Positions 26,473 to 35,152 of a DNA stretch of 58,531 nt are shown here, in pieces; the first letter of the stretch is position 1, and each line of letters starts with the position of its first letter. A program made the translations under genes and the position numbers. The notes beneath the pieces are model-generated. The model had not been told where the DNA came from, did not search any database, and saw only the letters and a program-made list of their open reading frames with translations. The DNA comes from Duganella sp. Root1480D1 (GTDB taxonomy: Bacteria; Pseudomonadota; Gammaproteobacteria; Burkholderiales; Burkholderiaceae_D), in the NCBI RefSeq assembly GCF_001427305.1, contig NZ_LMFZ01000045.1:1-58531 (forward strand). Reading direction: 5' to 3'.

Positions 26473-27741
26473 ATGTCAGAGAAAAAATCCTCCAGCGGTG
26501 AAAAACTCCTTTACTGCTCGTTCTGCGGCAAAAGCCAGCACGAGGTGAAGAAGCTGATTGCCGGCCCGTCCGTCTTCATCTGCGATGAATGCATTGACTT
26601 GTGCAATGACATCATCCGCGACGAGACCTCCAGCATCGAATCTGTCACGGGTGCCAAGTCGGACCTGCCGACCCCGCTGGAAATCACCGAACTGCTGAAC
26701 CAGTACGTGATCGGCCAGTCGACTGCCAAGCGCATCCTGTCCGTGGCGGTGTACAACCATTACAAGCGCCTGAAGCACCTGGGCAAGAAGGATGACGTCG
26801 AACTGGCGAAGTCCAACATCCTGCTGGTGGGCCCGACCGGCTCCGGCAAGACCTTGCTGGCCCAGACCCTGGCGCGCATGCTGAACGTGCCTTTCGTGAT
26901 CGCCGACGCCACCACCCTGACCGAAGCCGGTTATGTGGGCGAAGACGTGGAAAACATCATCCAGAAGCTGCTGCAGAGCTGCAACTACGATGTTGAGAAG
27001 GCGCAGCGCGGCATTGTCTACATTGATGAAATTGACAAGATTTCCCGCAAGTCCGACAACCCATCGATCACGCGCGACGTGTCGGGTGAGGGCGTGCAGC
27101 AAGCGCTGCTGAAGCTGATCGAAGGCACCATGGCTTCCGTGCCTCCGCAAGGCGGCCGCAAGCACCCGAACCAGGACTTCGTGCAGATCGACACCACCAA
27201 CATCATGTTCATCTGCGGCGGTGCGTTTGACGGCCTGGCCAAGATTATTTCCAACCGTTCCGAAAAGTCCGGCATCGGCTTTGCGGCGGAAGTGAAGAGC
27301 AAGGAACAGCGTTCGAACAGCGACCTGATGATGGAAGCCGAACCGGAAGACCTGATCAAGTTCGGCCTGATCCCTGAATTGGTGGGCCGCCTGCCGGTAG
27401 TGGCAACCCTGGCCGAGCTGACCGAGGAAGCCCTGATCGAAATCCTGGTCGAGCCAAAGAACGCCCTGGTCAAGCAGTACTCCAAGCTGTTGGAAATGGA
27501 AGGCGCCGAACTGGAAATCCGTCCAGCCGCCTTGCACGCCATCGCCCGCAAGGCGCTGGCCCGCAAGACCGGTGCCCGCGGCCTGCGTTCCATCCTGGAA
27601 CACGCGTTGCTGGACATTATGTTCGACCTGCCAAACCAAACGAACGTCACCAAAGTCGTAATCGATGAAAATACGATCACCAGTGGCGCAAAACCCCTCC
27701 TGATTTATCAGGAATCCCCAAAAGCAGCAGGGGAAAACTAA
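26473..27741 (+). CDS. clpX: ATP-dependent Clp protease ATP-binding subunit ClpX
   Basis: A 422-residue AAA+ unfoldase. The N-terminal C4 zinc finger (YCSFCGKS, then ICDECIDLC) binds substrates and adaptors. Walker A is GPTGSGKTLLAQ near residue 118, Walker B is VYIDEIDKI near residue 182, and the C-terminal small AAA+ domain follows. The start at 26473 gives the standard MSEKKSS N-terminus. Read-through of the open frame upstream would be a shadow of clpP and is rejected. Length is right for the family. Confidence 0.98.
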   Translation: MSEKKSSSGEKLLYCSFCGKSQHEVKKLIAGPSVFICDECIDLCNDIIRDETSSIESVTGAKSDLPTPLEITELLNQYVIGQSTAKRILSVAVYNHYKRLKHLGKKDDVELAKSNILLVGPTGSGKTLLAQTLARMLNVPFVIADATTLTEAGYVGEDVENIIQKLLQSCNYDVEKAQRGIVYIDEIDKISRKSDNPSITRDVSGEGVQQALLKLIEGTMASVPPQGGRKHPNQDFVQIDTTNIMFICGGAFDGLAKIISNRSEKSGIGFAAEVKSKEQRSNSDLMMEAEPEDLIKFGLIPELVGRLPVVATLAELTEEALIEILVEPKNALVKQYSKLLEMEGAELEIRPAALHAIARKALARKTGARGLRSILEHALLDIMFDLPNQTNVTKVVIDENTITSGAKPLLIYQESPKAAGEN

Positions 27742-27810
27742 ATAGGGTTTTGAATCCCTGAGGCAAGGCGTTACAATCGGTCTCAATAACCAAAACGCCG
27801 GCTTCAGTCG

Positions 27811-27850
27811 AAAAGCCACTCGCGATCACCCGTCGCGCGTGGCTTTTTTT
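27811..27850 (+). terminator. clpX intrinsic terminator
   Basis: AAAAGCCAC with an adjoining CGCG pairs with CGCG and GTGGCTTTT, and ends in a run of seven T. It separates clpX from lon. Confidence 0.8.
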
Positions 27851-27901
27851 GTTCTGAATCGGCAATTTGTTTAGAGTGCCACTGCATTTTCTCAAAGCAA
27901 A

Positions 27902-27907
27902 TATAAT
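27902..27907 (+). promoter_or_regulatory. possible -10 box upstream of lon
   Basis: A perfect TATAAT lies 71 bases before lon in AT-rich DNA, but no convincing -35 box sits at the right distance. A second weak pair (TTGTGA 27921, TATATC 27943) lies nearer the gene. A heat-shock sigma32 promoter could not be recognised. Confidence 0.3.
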
Positions 27908-27977
27908 TGCAGCATAGGGCTTGTGAATTAGCCGCTGGGGCTTATATCAGATCCAAGCTTTTAAAATAAGGTACGCC

Positions 27978-30386
27978 ATGACAACTACCAAATTAACTGA
28001 GCAAACTCAACTGCCTCTGTTGCCACTGCGTGATGTCGTTGTCTTCCCGCACATGGTAATCCCGTTGTTCGTTGGCCGACCAAAGTCCATCAAGGCGCTC
28101 GAAGCTGCCATGGAGCAGGGTAAGAGCATCATGCTGGCGGCGCAAAAAGCCGCTGCCAAGGACGAACCTTCGCCTTCGGATATCTATGAAATCGGCTGCG
28201 TGGCCAACATCCTGCAGATGTTGAAGCTGCCTGACGGCACCGTGAAGGTGCTGGTCGAGGGCGCACAGCGTGCCCGCATCAAGAAGATCACCGATGCGCC
28301 AACCCATTTCATCGCCGACCTGATGCCGCTCGAATCGGAGCAGGGCGACGAGTCGGAGATCGAAGCGATGCGCCGCGCGATCGTCCAGCAGTTCGATCAG
28401 TACGTCAAACTGAACAAGAAAATCCCGCCGGAGATCCTGGCATCGCTGTCGGGCATCGACGATGCCGGCCGCCTGGCCGACACCGTGGCGGCGCACCTGC
28501 CGCTCAAGCTCGAGCAGAAGCAGGTGATCCTGGAAATCATTGAAGTCTCGAAGCGCCTGGAGCACCTGCTCGGCCAGCTGGAAGGCGAGCTCGATATCCT
28601 GCAGGTGGAAAAGCGCATCCGTGGCCGCGTCAAGCGCCAGATGGAGAAGTCGCAGCGCGAGTACTACCTGAACGAACAGGTCAAAGCCATCCAGAAGGAA
28701 CTGGGCGAGGGCGAAGAGGGCGCCGATATCGACGAACTCGAGAAGAAAGTCGCCGCCGCCAAGATGCCGAAGGAAGCGCTGGAAAAGGCCCAGGCCGAGC
28801 TGAAGAAACTGAAGCTGATGTCGCCGATGTCGGCCGAAGCGACCGTGGTGCGCAACTATATCGACACCCTGGTTTCGCTGCCATGGAAGAAGAAATCCAA
28901 GGTCAACAACGACCTGGCCAACGCCGAGAAAGTGCTCGACCACGACCACTACGGCCTGGAAAAGATCAAGGAACGCATCGTCGAGTACCTGGCAGTCCAG
29001 CAACGCGTGGACAAGCTGAAGGCGCCGATCCTGTGCTTCGTGGGTCCTCCAGGCGTGGGTAAGACCTCGCTGGGCCAGTCGATCGCCAAGGCCACCAACC
29101 GCAAATACGTGCGCATGGCGCTCGGCGGCGTGCGCGACGAAGCCGAGATCCGCGGCCACCGCCGTACCTACATCGGCTCGATGCCGGGCAAGGTGCTGCA
29201 GTCGCTGTCGAAAGTCGGCGTGCGCAACCCGCTGTTCCTGCTGGACGAAATCGACAAGATGGGCGCGGACTTCCGCGGCGATCCGTCGTCGGCGCTGCTG
29301 GAGGTGCTGGATCCTGAGCAGAATCACACCTTCTCGGACCACTACATCGAAGTCGACTTCGACCTGTCCGATGTGATGTTCGTTGCGACTTCGAACTCGT
29401 ACAACATCCCGCCGGCACTGCTGGACCGCATGGAAGTGATCCGCCTGTCCGGCTACACGGAAGACGAGAAAACCAACATCTCCTTGCGCTACCTGTTGCC
29501 GAAGCAGGTCAAGAACAATGGCCTGAAGGACGAAGAAATCTCCGTCAGCGAAGGCGCTGTGCGCGACATCATCCGCTACTACACTCGTGAAGCGGGCGTG
29601 CGTTCGCTGGAGCGCGAAATCTCCAAGATCTGCCGCAAGGTCGTGAAGATGCTGCTGCTGAAGAAATCGGACAAGAAGGTCAGCGTCACGCCGAAAAACC
29701 TGGACAAGTTCCTGGGCGTGCGGCGCTACGATTTCGGCGTGGCCGAGAAAACCAACCAGGTGGGCCAGGTGGTCGGCCTGGCCTGGACCGAAGTGGGCGG
29801 CGACCTGCTGACCATCGAATCGGTCGGCATGCCTGGTAAGGGCAATGTGATCCGTACCGGTACGCTGGGCGATGTGATGAAGGAGTCGATCGAAGCAGCG
29901 CGCACCGTGGTGCGCAGCCGCGCCTCGCGTCTCGGCATCAAGAACGAAGTGTTCGAGAAGCAGGACATCCACATCCACGTGCCGGAGGGCGCAACGCCGA
30001 AGGATGGTCCATCGGCAGGCATTGCGATGACCACGGCGATGGTGTCGACCTTCACCGGCATTCCGGTCCGTGCGGACGTGGCGATGACCGGCGAGATCAC
30101 GCTGCGCGGCGAAGTGTTGCCGATCGGTGGCTTGAAGGAGAAGCTGCTGGCAGCGCATCGCGGCGGCATCAAGACCGTGCTGATTCCCGAGCAGAACGTG
30201 AAGGACCTGGCCGAGATTCCGGACAATGTGAAGAACAAGCTGGAAATCGTGCCGGTGCGCTGGATCGACAAGGTGCTGGAAGTCGCGCTGGAGCGCCAGC
30301 CGGAGCCGATCACCGAGCCAGTGGCTGCAGTGGAGGTCCCGGCCGTCGCGGCAGCCGAGGGGAGTGGTGAAGTAGTTAAACATTAA
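27978..30386 (+). CDS. lon: ATP-dependent protease Lon
   Basis: An 802-residue LonA protease. It has the N-terminal LAN substrate-binding domain (LPLLPLRDVVVFPHMVIPL), a coiled helical linker, an AAA+ module with Walker A GPPGVGKTSLGQ and a DEIDKMG Walker B. The protease domain has catalytic S679 (PKDGPSAGIAM) and K722 (GGLKEKLLAAH), the same numbers as in E. coli. The last 25 residues are an alanine/valine/glutamate-rich tail. Placement after clpX and before hupB matches many proteobacteria. Confidence 0.98.
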   Translation: MTTTKLTEQTQLPLLPLRDVVVFPHMVIPLFVGRPKSIKALEAAMEQGKSIMLAAQKAAAKDEPSPSDIYEIGCVANILQMLKLPDGTVKVLVEGAQRARIKKITDAPTHFIADLMPLESEQGDESEIEAMRRAIVQQFDQYVKLNKKIPPEILASLSGIDDAGRLADTVAAHLPLKLEQKQVILEIIEVSKRLEHLLGQLEGELDILQVEKRIRGRVKRQMEKSQREYYLNEQVKAIQKELGEGEEGADIDELEKKVAAAKMPKEALEKAQAELKKLKLMSPMSAEATVVRNYIDTLVSLPWKKKSKVNNDLANAEKVLDHDHYGLEKIKERIVEYLAVQQRVDKLKAPILCFVGPPGVGKTSLGQSIAKATNRKYVRMALGGVRDEAEIRGHRRTYIGSMPGKVLQSLSKVGVRNPLFLLDEIDKMGADFRGDPSSALLEVLDPEQNHTFSDHYIEVDFDLSDVMFVATSNSYNIPPALLDRMEVIRLSGYTEDEKTNISLRYLLPKQVKNNGLKDEEISVSEGAVRDIIRYYTREAGVRSLEREISKICRKVVKMLLLKKSDKKVSVTPKNLDKFLGVRRYDFGVAEKTNQVGQVVGLAWTEVGGDLLTIESVGMPGKGNVIRTGTLGDVMKESIEAARTVVRSRASRLGIKNEVFEKQDIHIHVPEGATPKDGPSAGIAMTTAMVSTFTGIPVRADVAMTGEITLRGEVLPIGGLKEKLLAAHRGGIKTVLIPEQNVKDLAEIPDNVKNKLEIVPVRWIDKVLEVALERQPEPITEPVAAVEVPAVAAAEGSGEVVKH

Positions 30387-30398
30387 ACCGGTAACCCA

Positions 30399-30437
30399 GT
30401 GTCTGACCCGCAGGGCCAGACACTGCGGGTCAGACAC
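30399..30437. repeat. GTGTCTGACCCGCAG palindromic repeat after lon
   Basis: Two perfect 15-base arms (30399-30413 and 30423-30437) enclose a nine-base loop that itself contains CCAGACA. The arms share the GGGTCAGAC/GTCTGACCC core with the repeat at 6589-6610. There is no T-run, and a proper terminator follows at 30456. Confidence 0.8.
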
Positions 30438-30455
30438 CGAATTACCTGTTTTGGA

Positions 30456-30494
30456 ATGAAAAGGGCGCCAGAAATGGCGCCCTTTTCATTTCTA
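30456..30494 (+). terminator. lon intrinsic terminator
   Basis: The 14-base perfect arms ATGAAAAGGGCGCC (30456-30469) and GGCGCCCTTTTCAT (30476-30489) form a strong hairpin with a T-rich 3' flank. It is nearly symmetric, so it could work in both directions. Confidence 0.8.
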
Positions 30495-30497
30495 CCC

Positions 30498-30527
30498 TTG
30501 ACACAGTGCAACCCCGACCTGTCTAAT
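30498..30527 (+). promoter_or_regulatory. sigma70 promoter of hupB
   Basis: A perfect TTGACA (30498-30503) and TCTAAT (30522-30527) are 18 bases apart, about 80 bases before the HU gene. Confidence 0.6.
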
Positions 30528-30609
30528 ACGGCCCTGAGATTTTTATACGCACCACAACGCGGCATAAAAAACGGTATAAACGATATAAACCTTTGTGACG
30601 GGGACTGTA

Positions 30610-30882
30610 ATGAACAAGACCGAACTGATCGACCACATCGCGACTTCCGCTGACATCTCCAAGGCTGCTGCTGCACGCGCCCTGGATGCTGTGATCGATG
30701 GCGTAACCACCACCCTGGCCAAGAACGACAGCGTCACCCTGGTTGGCTTTGGCACCTTCTCCGTAAGCGAACGCGCAGCCCGTACCGGCCGCAATCCGCG
30801 CACCAAAGAAGAGATCAAAATCGACGCAGCAAAAGTTCCTAAATTTAAAGCTGGCAAAGCTTTGAAAGACGCTGTACAATAA
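30610..30882 (+). CDS. hupB: DNA-binding protein HU
   Basis: A 90-residue histone-like protein that bends and compacts DNA. It begins MNKTELIDHIA, has the dimer core, then the DNA-binding arm signature GFGTFSVSERAARTGRNPRT with the conserved intercalating proline. The start is the ATG just after a GGGGA-like site at 30598-30602; a further upstream start is not needed. A short hairpin without T-run (30890-30911) separates it from tRNA-Val. Confidence 0.97.
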   Translation: MNKTELIDHIATSADISKAAAARALDAVIDGVTTTLAKNDSVTLVGFGTFSVSERAARTGRNPRTKEEIKIDAAKVPKFKAGKALKDAVQ

Positions 30883-30923
30883 TGGCCTTCGGTAAGCAGT
30901 GATGCTTACCGGGTAGTTTAAGC

Positions 30924-30999
30924 GGGCGTTTAGCTCAGTTGGTAGAGCGGATCCCTTACAAGGATTAGGTCGGGAGTTCGAGCCTCTCAACGCCCACCA
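30924..30999 (+). tRNA. tRNA-Val (anticodon TAC)
   Basis: A 76-base tRNA. The acceptor stem GGGCGTT pairs with AACGCCC and ends in ACCA. The anticodon loop CTTACAA gives TAC, and the T-arm GTTCGAG is standard. It lies between hupB and two tRNA-Asp genes. Confidence 0.95.
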
Positions 31000-31037
31000 A
31001 AGCTTAAGCAAAATGTAGTACCTGTGTTGTGAATGCT

Positions 31038-31114
31038 GGAGCGGTAGTTCAGTTGGTTAGAATACCGGCCTGTCACGCCGGGGGTCGCGGGTTCGAGCCC
31101 CGTCCGCTCCGCCA
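31038..31114 (+). tRNA. tRNA-Asp (anticodon GTC), copy 1
   Basis: A 77-base tRNA with acceptor GGAGCGG/CCGCTCC, discriminator G and encoded CCA. The anticodon loop CTGTCAC gives GTC. It is followed by an identical copy after 21 bases. Confidence 0.95.
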
Positions 31115-31135
31115 GCAAACGCACACACACTACCT

Positions 31136-31212
31136 GGAGCGGTAGTTCAGTTGGTTAGAATACCGGCCTGTCACGCCGGGGGTCGCGGGTTCGAGCCCCG
31201 TCCGCTCCGCCA
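31136..31212 (+). tRNA. tRNA-Asp (anticodon GTC), copy 2
   Basis: The 77 bases appear identical to copy 1, including CCA. The gene is followed by an intrinsic terminator nine bases downstream, so the three tRNAs probably form one transcript. Confidence 0.95.
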
Positions 31213-31220
31213 GAATCCCG

Positions 31221-31260
31221 AAAAAGCCCCACAAGTCCCCAAGACTGTGGGGCTTTTTCA
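31221..31260 (+). terminator. terminator of the tRNA-Val/Asp/Asp unit
   Basis: The 13-base arms AAAAAGCCCCACA (31221-31233) and TGTGGGGCTTTTT (31246-31258) are perfect complements ending in a T-run. Confidence 0.9.
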
Positions 31261-31347
31261 TTTGCTTTCATTTGCTATTGGAGCAACTGCGCTGTAAAAT
31301 CGCGCGAGCAGTTTTCACGCCTCCTCTATACGGAATAAATAGCTGAC

Positions 31348-33249
31348 ATGTTTGATTTTGTACGCACGCATCAAAAACTGATGCAGATTATCCTGGCGCT
31401 CCTGATTGTGCCGTCGTTTGTGCTGGGCGGTGCGATTGTCGGCGGCGTCAAGCTGTTCGGCGAAGATGCGAACACCATCGCCAAAGTGGCCGACTACCCG
31501 CTGACCCAGCAAGAATGGGAAAACGCGCAGCGCCGCCAGTTGGACCAGGCGCGCCAGCAAATGGGCAAGAACTTTGACCAGAAGGCGTTTGATACCCCGG
31601 AGTTCAAGCAGAACATCCTGGATCAACTGATCGCCCAGCGTGCCGTGAATGTGGAAATCCGCAGCGCCCACCTGACTGTCAGCGACGACAAGATTCGCCA
31701 GCAACTGTGGGCGATTCCTGGTCTGACCAAGCCTGATGGCACCTTCGACACCGAACGCTACCGCCAGATCCTGGATTCGCAAGGCATGAACGTCAATATG
31801 CACCAGAGCCAGATGCGCAACGACATGGTGCTTGGACAGGTGGCCGCCGGCGTGGAGCTGAGCGCCTTCGTTCCGCGTACCGTTGCCAAGGCTATTTCCG
31901 ATTTCGGCTCGCAAGAGCGTGAAGTGCAGGAGATGGCGCTGCCGGTTTCCCAATTCCTGCCGAACGTGAAGGTCACCGACGACATGGTGAAAGCCTTCTA
32001 CGACAAGAATGCCAAGCTGTTCGAGATCCCTGAGTCGGCCAAGATCGAATATGTGGTGCTGAACGCGGATGCCGTCGCGTCGCAAGCCACCGCAAGCGAC
32101 GAGGAAGTTGCGAGCTACTATAAGTCGAACGACAAGCGCTTTACCACCGAAGAAACGCGCCGCGTCTCGCACATCCTGATCAGTGCAGAAGGCGGCAAAC
32201 CTGCCGCCAAGGCCAAGGCCGAAGCTGTGCTGGCCGAAGTTCGCAAGAACCCGGCTGACTTTGCCAAGATCGCCAGCGCCAAGTCCGATGATGCGGGCTC
32301 CGCTGCCCAAGGCGGCGATCTGGGCGTGCTGGTCAAGCCTTCCAGCCCGGCCGAAATTGCAGCGCTCAAGCTGAAACAAGGGGAAATCAGCGATCTGGTG
32401 GAATCCGACTTCGGTTACCACATCGTTACTGTGACCGAGCTGAAACCGACGCACCTGAAGCCGCTGGATGAAGTGAAGGACGACATCGCTGCGGAAATCA
32501 AGAAGCAGAAAGCCGCCAAGCTGTACTCGGAACTGTCGGAACAATTCACCGATGCCGTGTATTCGCAATACGAAAGCCTGAAGCCGGCCGCCGACAAGCT
32601 GAAACTGAAGATCGAAACCATGGACGGCGTATCGCGCCAGCCTAACCCGATCCTCGGCGCCGCGCCATTCAACAACGCCAAGTTCCTGACCGCGCTGTTC
32701 TCCGACGATTCGCTGAAGAACAAGCGCAACACCGAAGCGGTTGAAGTCGCGCCACAAACCCTGGTGTCCGGCCGCGTCGTTGAATTCAAGCCAGCATCCA
32801 AGAAGCCGTTGGCTGAAGTGGAAGCAGCCATCAAGCAGCAGGTAACGCTGGAAGAAGCCGTGAAAGCAGCGAAGAAGGCGGGTGAAGAAAAACTCGCGGC
32901 CGCCAAAAAGACCGGTGACGCTGCAGGCTTCGGCGAAGTGAAGACCATTTCCCGTTCCAAGGCCGACGGCATCAATCCTGCGGCCGTTGCTGCGGTGATG
33001 AAGGCCGACGCCTCCAAGCTGCCAGCCTACGTTGGCGTGGAAATTCCAGGCCAGGGCTACGGCGTGTACCGCATCGGCAAAGTCAGCCAACCAGCGGAGC
33101 AGGACGCGGCCCGTCGCGAGCAGGAAAACGTGCAGATGAACCAGATCATCTCGCAGCAAGAGATGTCCGGATACATCGCCGCGTTGAAACAGAAGGCCAA
33201 GGTCAAGATCGTGCGCCCAGTCGCAACGATCAAGCCGCAAGTCGAATAA
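31348..33249 (+). CDS. ppiD: PpiD-like membrane-anchored periplasmic peptidyl-prolyl isomerase
   Basis: A 633-residue folding factor. It has a short cytoplasmic N-terminus, one membrane helix (about residues 14-34), then a SurA_N-like chaperone part in the periplasm. A parvulin-type PPIase domain spans about residues 268-365 (RRVSHILISAEGG, then GGDLGVL). A long C-terminal chaperone part follows. It helps newly exported proteins at the Sec translocon. The hupB-ppiD order with tRNAs inserted is conserved in related bacteria. Confidence 0.93.
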   Translation: MFDFVRTHQKLMQIILALLIVPSFVLGGAIVGGVKLFGEDANTIAKVADYPLTQQEWENAQRRQLDQARQQMGKNFDQKAFDTPEFKQNILDQLIAQRAVNVEIRSAHLTVSDDKIRQQLWAIPGLTKPDGTFDTERYRQILDSQGMNVNMHQSQMRNDMVLGQVAAGVELSAFVPRTVAKAISDFGSQEREVQEMALPVSQFLPNVKVTDDMVKAFYDKNAKLFEIPESAKIEYVVLNADAVASQATASDEEVASYYKSNDKRFTTEETRRVSHILISAEGGKPAAKAKAEAVLAEVRKNPADFAKIASAKSDDAGSAAQGGDLGVLVKPSSPAEIAALKLKQGEISDLVESDFGYHIVTVTELKPTHLKPLDEVKDDIAAEIKKQKAAKLYSELSEQFTDAVYSQYESLKPAADKLKLKIETMDGVSRQPNPILGAAPFNNAKFLTALFSDDSLKNKRNTEAVEVAPQTLVSGRVVEFKPASKKPLAEVEAAIKQQVTLEEAVKAAKKAGEEKLAAAKKTGDAAGFGEVKTISRSKADGINPAAVAAVMKADASKLPAYVGVEIPGQGYGVYRIGKVSQPAEQDAARREQENVQMNQIISQQEMSGYIAALKQKAKVKIVRPVATIKPQVE

Positions 33250-33267
33250 AGCGCTTAACGCTCTATG

Positions 33268-33305
33268 AAAGCCGGTGTCCGTGCAAACGGACCCCGGCTT
33301 TTTTC
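33268..33305 (+). terminator. ppiD intrinsic terminator
   Basis: AAAGCCGG...GTCCGT pairs with ACGGAC...CCGGCTTT around a GCAA loop, followed by a run of T. Confidence 0.88.
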
Positions 33306-33369
33306 TTATGTGCCGATAATGCTAGCGGGGGACGGCGCCCCGCGGTCCCTGTAATGGGAGGAGCACATC

Positions 33370-34170
33370 ATGCACTTAATCCGCTACGCTTTGGCGGCGC
33401 TTGCCTGCGCCTGTATTGGCAGCGCAAGCGCTTCGACGGTCACGCTGCAACTGACTGACCTCACATACAGCGCATACTCGCTGAATCCCCAGGGTGGGTC
33501 CGCCGCTGTCAGCGTGCAGCACGATCCCTATCACATCGTCGCCGACCTGCTTGGCACACGCGAGCAGCAGCACGAGGAAAGTACCTGGAGCAACGGCAAT
33601 ATCGCTGCCGGCGTATGGGGCGCGTCAACGCGCATGCCCAATGCCGCTTCGGCCTCCGGATGGTGGAATATTCTGATGGGGAACCAGCTTTACGATATCG
33701 ACGCCAGCGCCGCCATCAATGACCCTTTGAGCCAGTGGTATTTCGCAGAGACCAAGCTGGATACCAGTGCGATCCTGACGCTGACGCCAAATTCCGTTGT
33801 GGTGGTAAGCGGGCACCTGGCTGGGGTGAGCACGCTGGTCGATACGGATGCTGTAGGGTATTTTTCGGCACTGCTGGAAGGCGGTGGCGGCATCACTGCC
33901 TACGAGCGCACATTCGGAACCGGTTCTGCATTGAGCGCGGTGAACGACTTCTTCACGTTGACGCTGTTTAACCGGACCGACAGCGCAATGGATTTCAACT
34001 GGAAGATTGATGCTGGCGTCACCGCGTCAAGGGAAGTCCCGGCAATCCCGGAGCCACCGTTTATCGCGATGGCCCTGGCCGGGCTGCTGGTAATGTTTAT
34101 GCCTCGTGCAGTTTTCGTGCTGCAGCGACAAAGGATTCGGGAGAAATATCGGGCAGCGCCACTTCTATAG
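33370..34170 (+). CDS. PEP-CTERM-like exported protein with atypical tail
   Basis: A 266-residue secreted protein. It has an N-terminal signal peptide (ALAALACACIGSASA, about residues 7-21) and a beta-rich body without a recognised catalytic motif. A C-terminal IPEPPFIAMALAGLLVM looks like the PEP motif and helix of exosortase substrates. Normal members end within a few basic residues, but this one runs on for about 24 residues (VLQRQRIREKYRAAPLL). That tail overlaps the 3' end of the convergent mnmH gene by 74 bases. GGGAGGAG precedes the start. Sorting by an exosortase is inferred and may fail with this tail. Confidence 0.7.
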   Translation: MHLIRYALAALACACIGSASASTVTLQLTDLTYSAYSLNPQGGSAAVSVQHDPYHIVADLLGTREQQHEESTWSNGNIAAGVWGASTRMPNAASASGWWNILMGNQLYDIDASAAINDPLSQWYFAETKLDTSAILTLTPNSVVVVSGHLAGVSTLVDTDAVGYFSALLEGGGGITAYERTFGTGSALSAVNDFFTLTLFNRTDSAMDFNWKIDAGVTASREVPAIPEPPFIAMALAGLLVMFMPRAVFVLQRQRIREKYRAAPLL

Positions 34171-35152
34171 CTTTGTCGAATTGCACGAAATTGCGATGGA
34201 TCGACTTGAGGTAGGCTGGGTCATAGTGGTCCACCAGCAGTTCATCCACCAGCGCCGGCATTTCTCCGGCCGTTGCCATCGACTGCCAGCGCTCGATGCG
34301 TTCGCGGCCATGCAATTGAACGAGGAATTCAAGCTGCGCATTCAGGGCCGGCGCGTTGCAGGCAAAATGCTGATAGTCCTCGATCAGCAGCTTGACACGG
34401 TCCTCGCGCGATACCTGCATGGAAATGCACGGGGATGCGCGCATGCGGTCCATCAGCGCGCCCGGCACGCGCAAGCTGCCGACTTTGCGGCTCTCCGCTT
34501 CAACAAAGACCGGAAGTTTCGGATCGTAGCGGCGCAAGCGGTCCCAGATCGAGGTCTCGAATGCCTTTTGCGAAGGCTGCGGCTGGCAAGGGATGTTGCC
34601 CAGCACCGAACCGCGGTGCGCTGCCAACTGCTCCAGGTCCAGCACCTGGGCACCAATGGCTTCCAGCGTATCGAGCAGGCGGGTTTTGCCACTGCCTGTG
34701 GTGCCGCAGATGACGCGGAAGTCCAGTTCGGGCGTTTGTTCAAGCTGGGTATTGATGGCGGCGCGGAAGGCCTTGTATCCGCCATCGAGCTGCACTACCG
34801 GCCAGCCGATCTTCGCCAGCACTGTGGCCATGGACCCGCTGCGGTTGCCGCCGCGCCAGCAGTAGATCAAAGGCTTCCAGTCGCGCGGCTTGTCCAGCCA
34901 CAGCGTCTCGATGTGGTAGCCGATATTCTTCGACACCATCGCTGCACCGGCCTTTTTCGCCTCGAAGGAGCCGACTTGCTTGTACATGGTGCCGACCGTG
35001 ATGCGCTGCTCATCGTCCAATACAGGGCAGTTGATGGCGTTCGGCAGGTGGTCAAGCGCATATTCGGATGGACTGCGCGCGTCGATGATGGTGTCGAAAT
35101 CGTCCAGGCGGGCGAGAACGTCTTCGATAGGCAGGATTTCTGGATACTTCAT
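34097..35152 (-). CDS. mnmH: tRNA 2-selenouridine synthase
   Basis: A 351-residue enzyme (also called SelU/YbbB). It replaces sulfur by selenium in 2-thiouridine at the wobble position of tRNAs, by way of a geranylated intermediate. The N-terminal rhodanese domain has the catalytic C98 in LIYCWRGGNRSGSMA. The C-terminal P-loop domain has GTTGSGKT at residues 150-157. Its start overlaps the tesA stop by four bases (ATGA), so the two are co-translated. selD is not in the window. Confidence 0.95.
   Translation of the reverse strand: MKYPEILPIEDVLARLDDFDTIIDARSPSEYALDHLPNAINCPVLDDEQRITVGTMYKQVGSFEAKKAGAAMVSKNIGYHIETLWLDKPRDWKPLIYCWRGGNRSGSMATVLAKIGWPVVQLDGGYKAFRAAINTQLEQTPELDFRVICGTTGSGKTRLLDTLEAIGAQVLDLEQLAAHRGSVLGNIPCQPQPSQKAFETSIWDRLRRYDPKLPVFVEAESRKVGSLRVPGALMDRMRASPCISMQVSREDRVKLLIEDYQHFACNAPALNAQLEFLVQLHGRERIERWQSMATAGEMPALVDELLVDHYDPAYLKSIHRNFVQFDKAIEVALPDISPESFVAAARKLHEA

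Noticed and set aside
27860..27977. Heat-shock (sigma32) promoter for lon
   Set aside because: No CTTGAAA/CCCCAT pair at proper spacing was found; only sigma70-like fragments are visible.
27993..30437. 814-codon minus-strand frame opposite lon
   Set aside because: Shadow of lon. No ribosome site, no known family and biased composition.
30399..30437. CRISPR or mobile-element end after lon
   Set aside because: There is only one palindrome with no regularly spaced repeats or spacers, no cas genes and no transposase nearby.
30890..30911. Hairpin after hupB as an intrinsic terminator
   Set aside because: The arms CGGTAAGC/GCTTACCG are perfect but no T-run follows, and tRNA-Val starts 12 bases later, so a processing or attenuating role is as likely.
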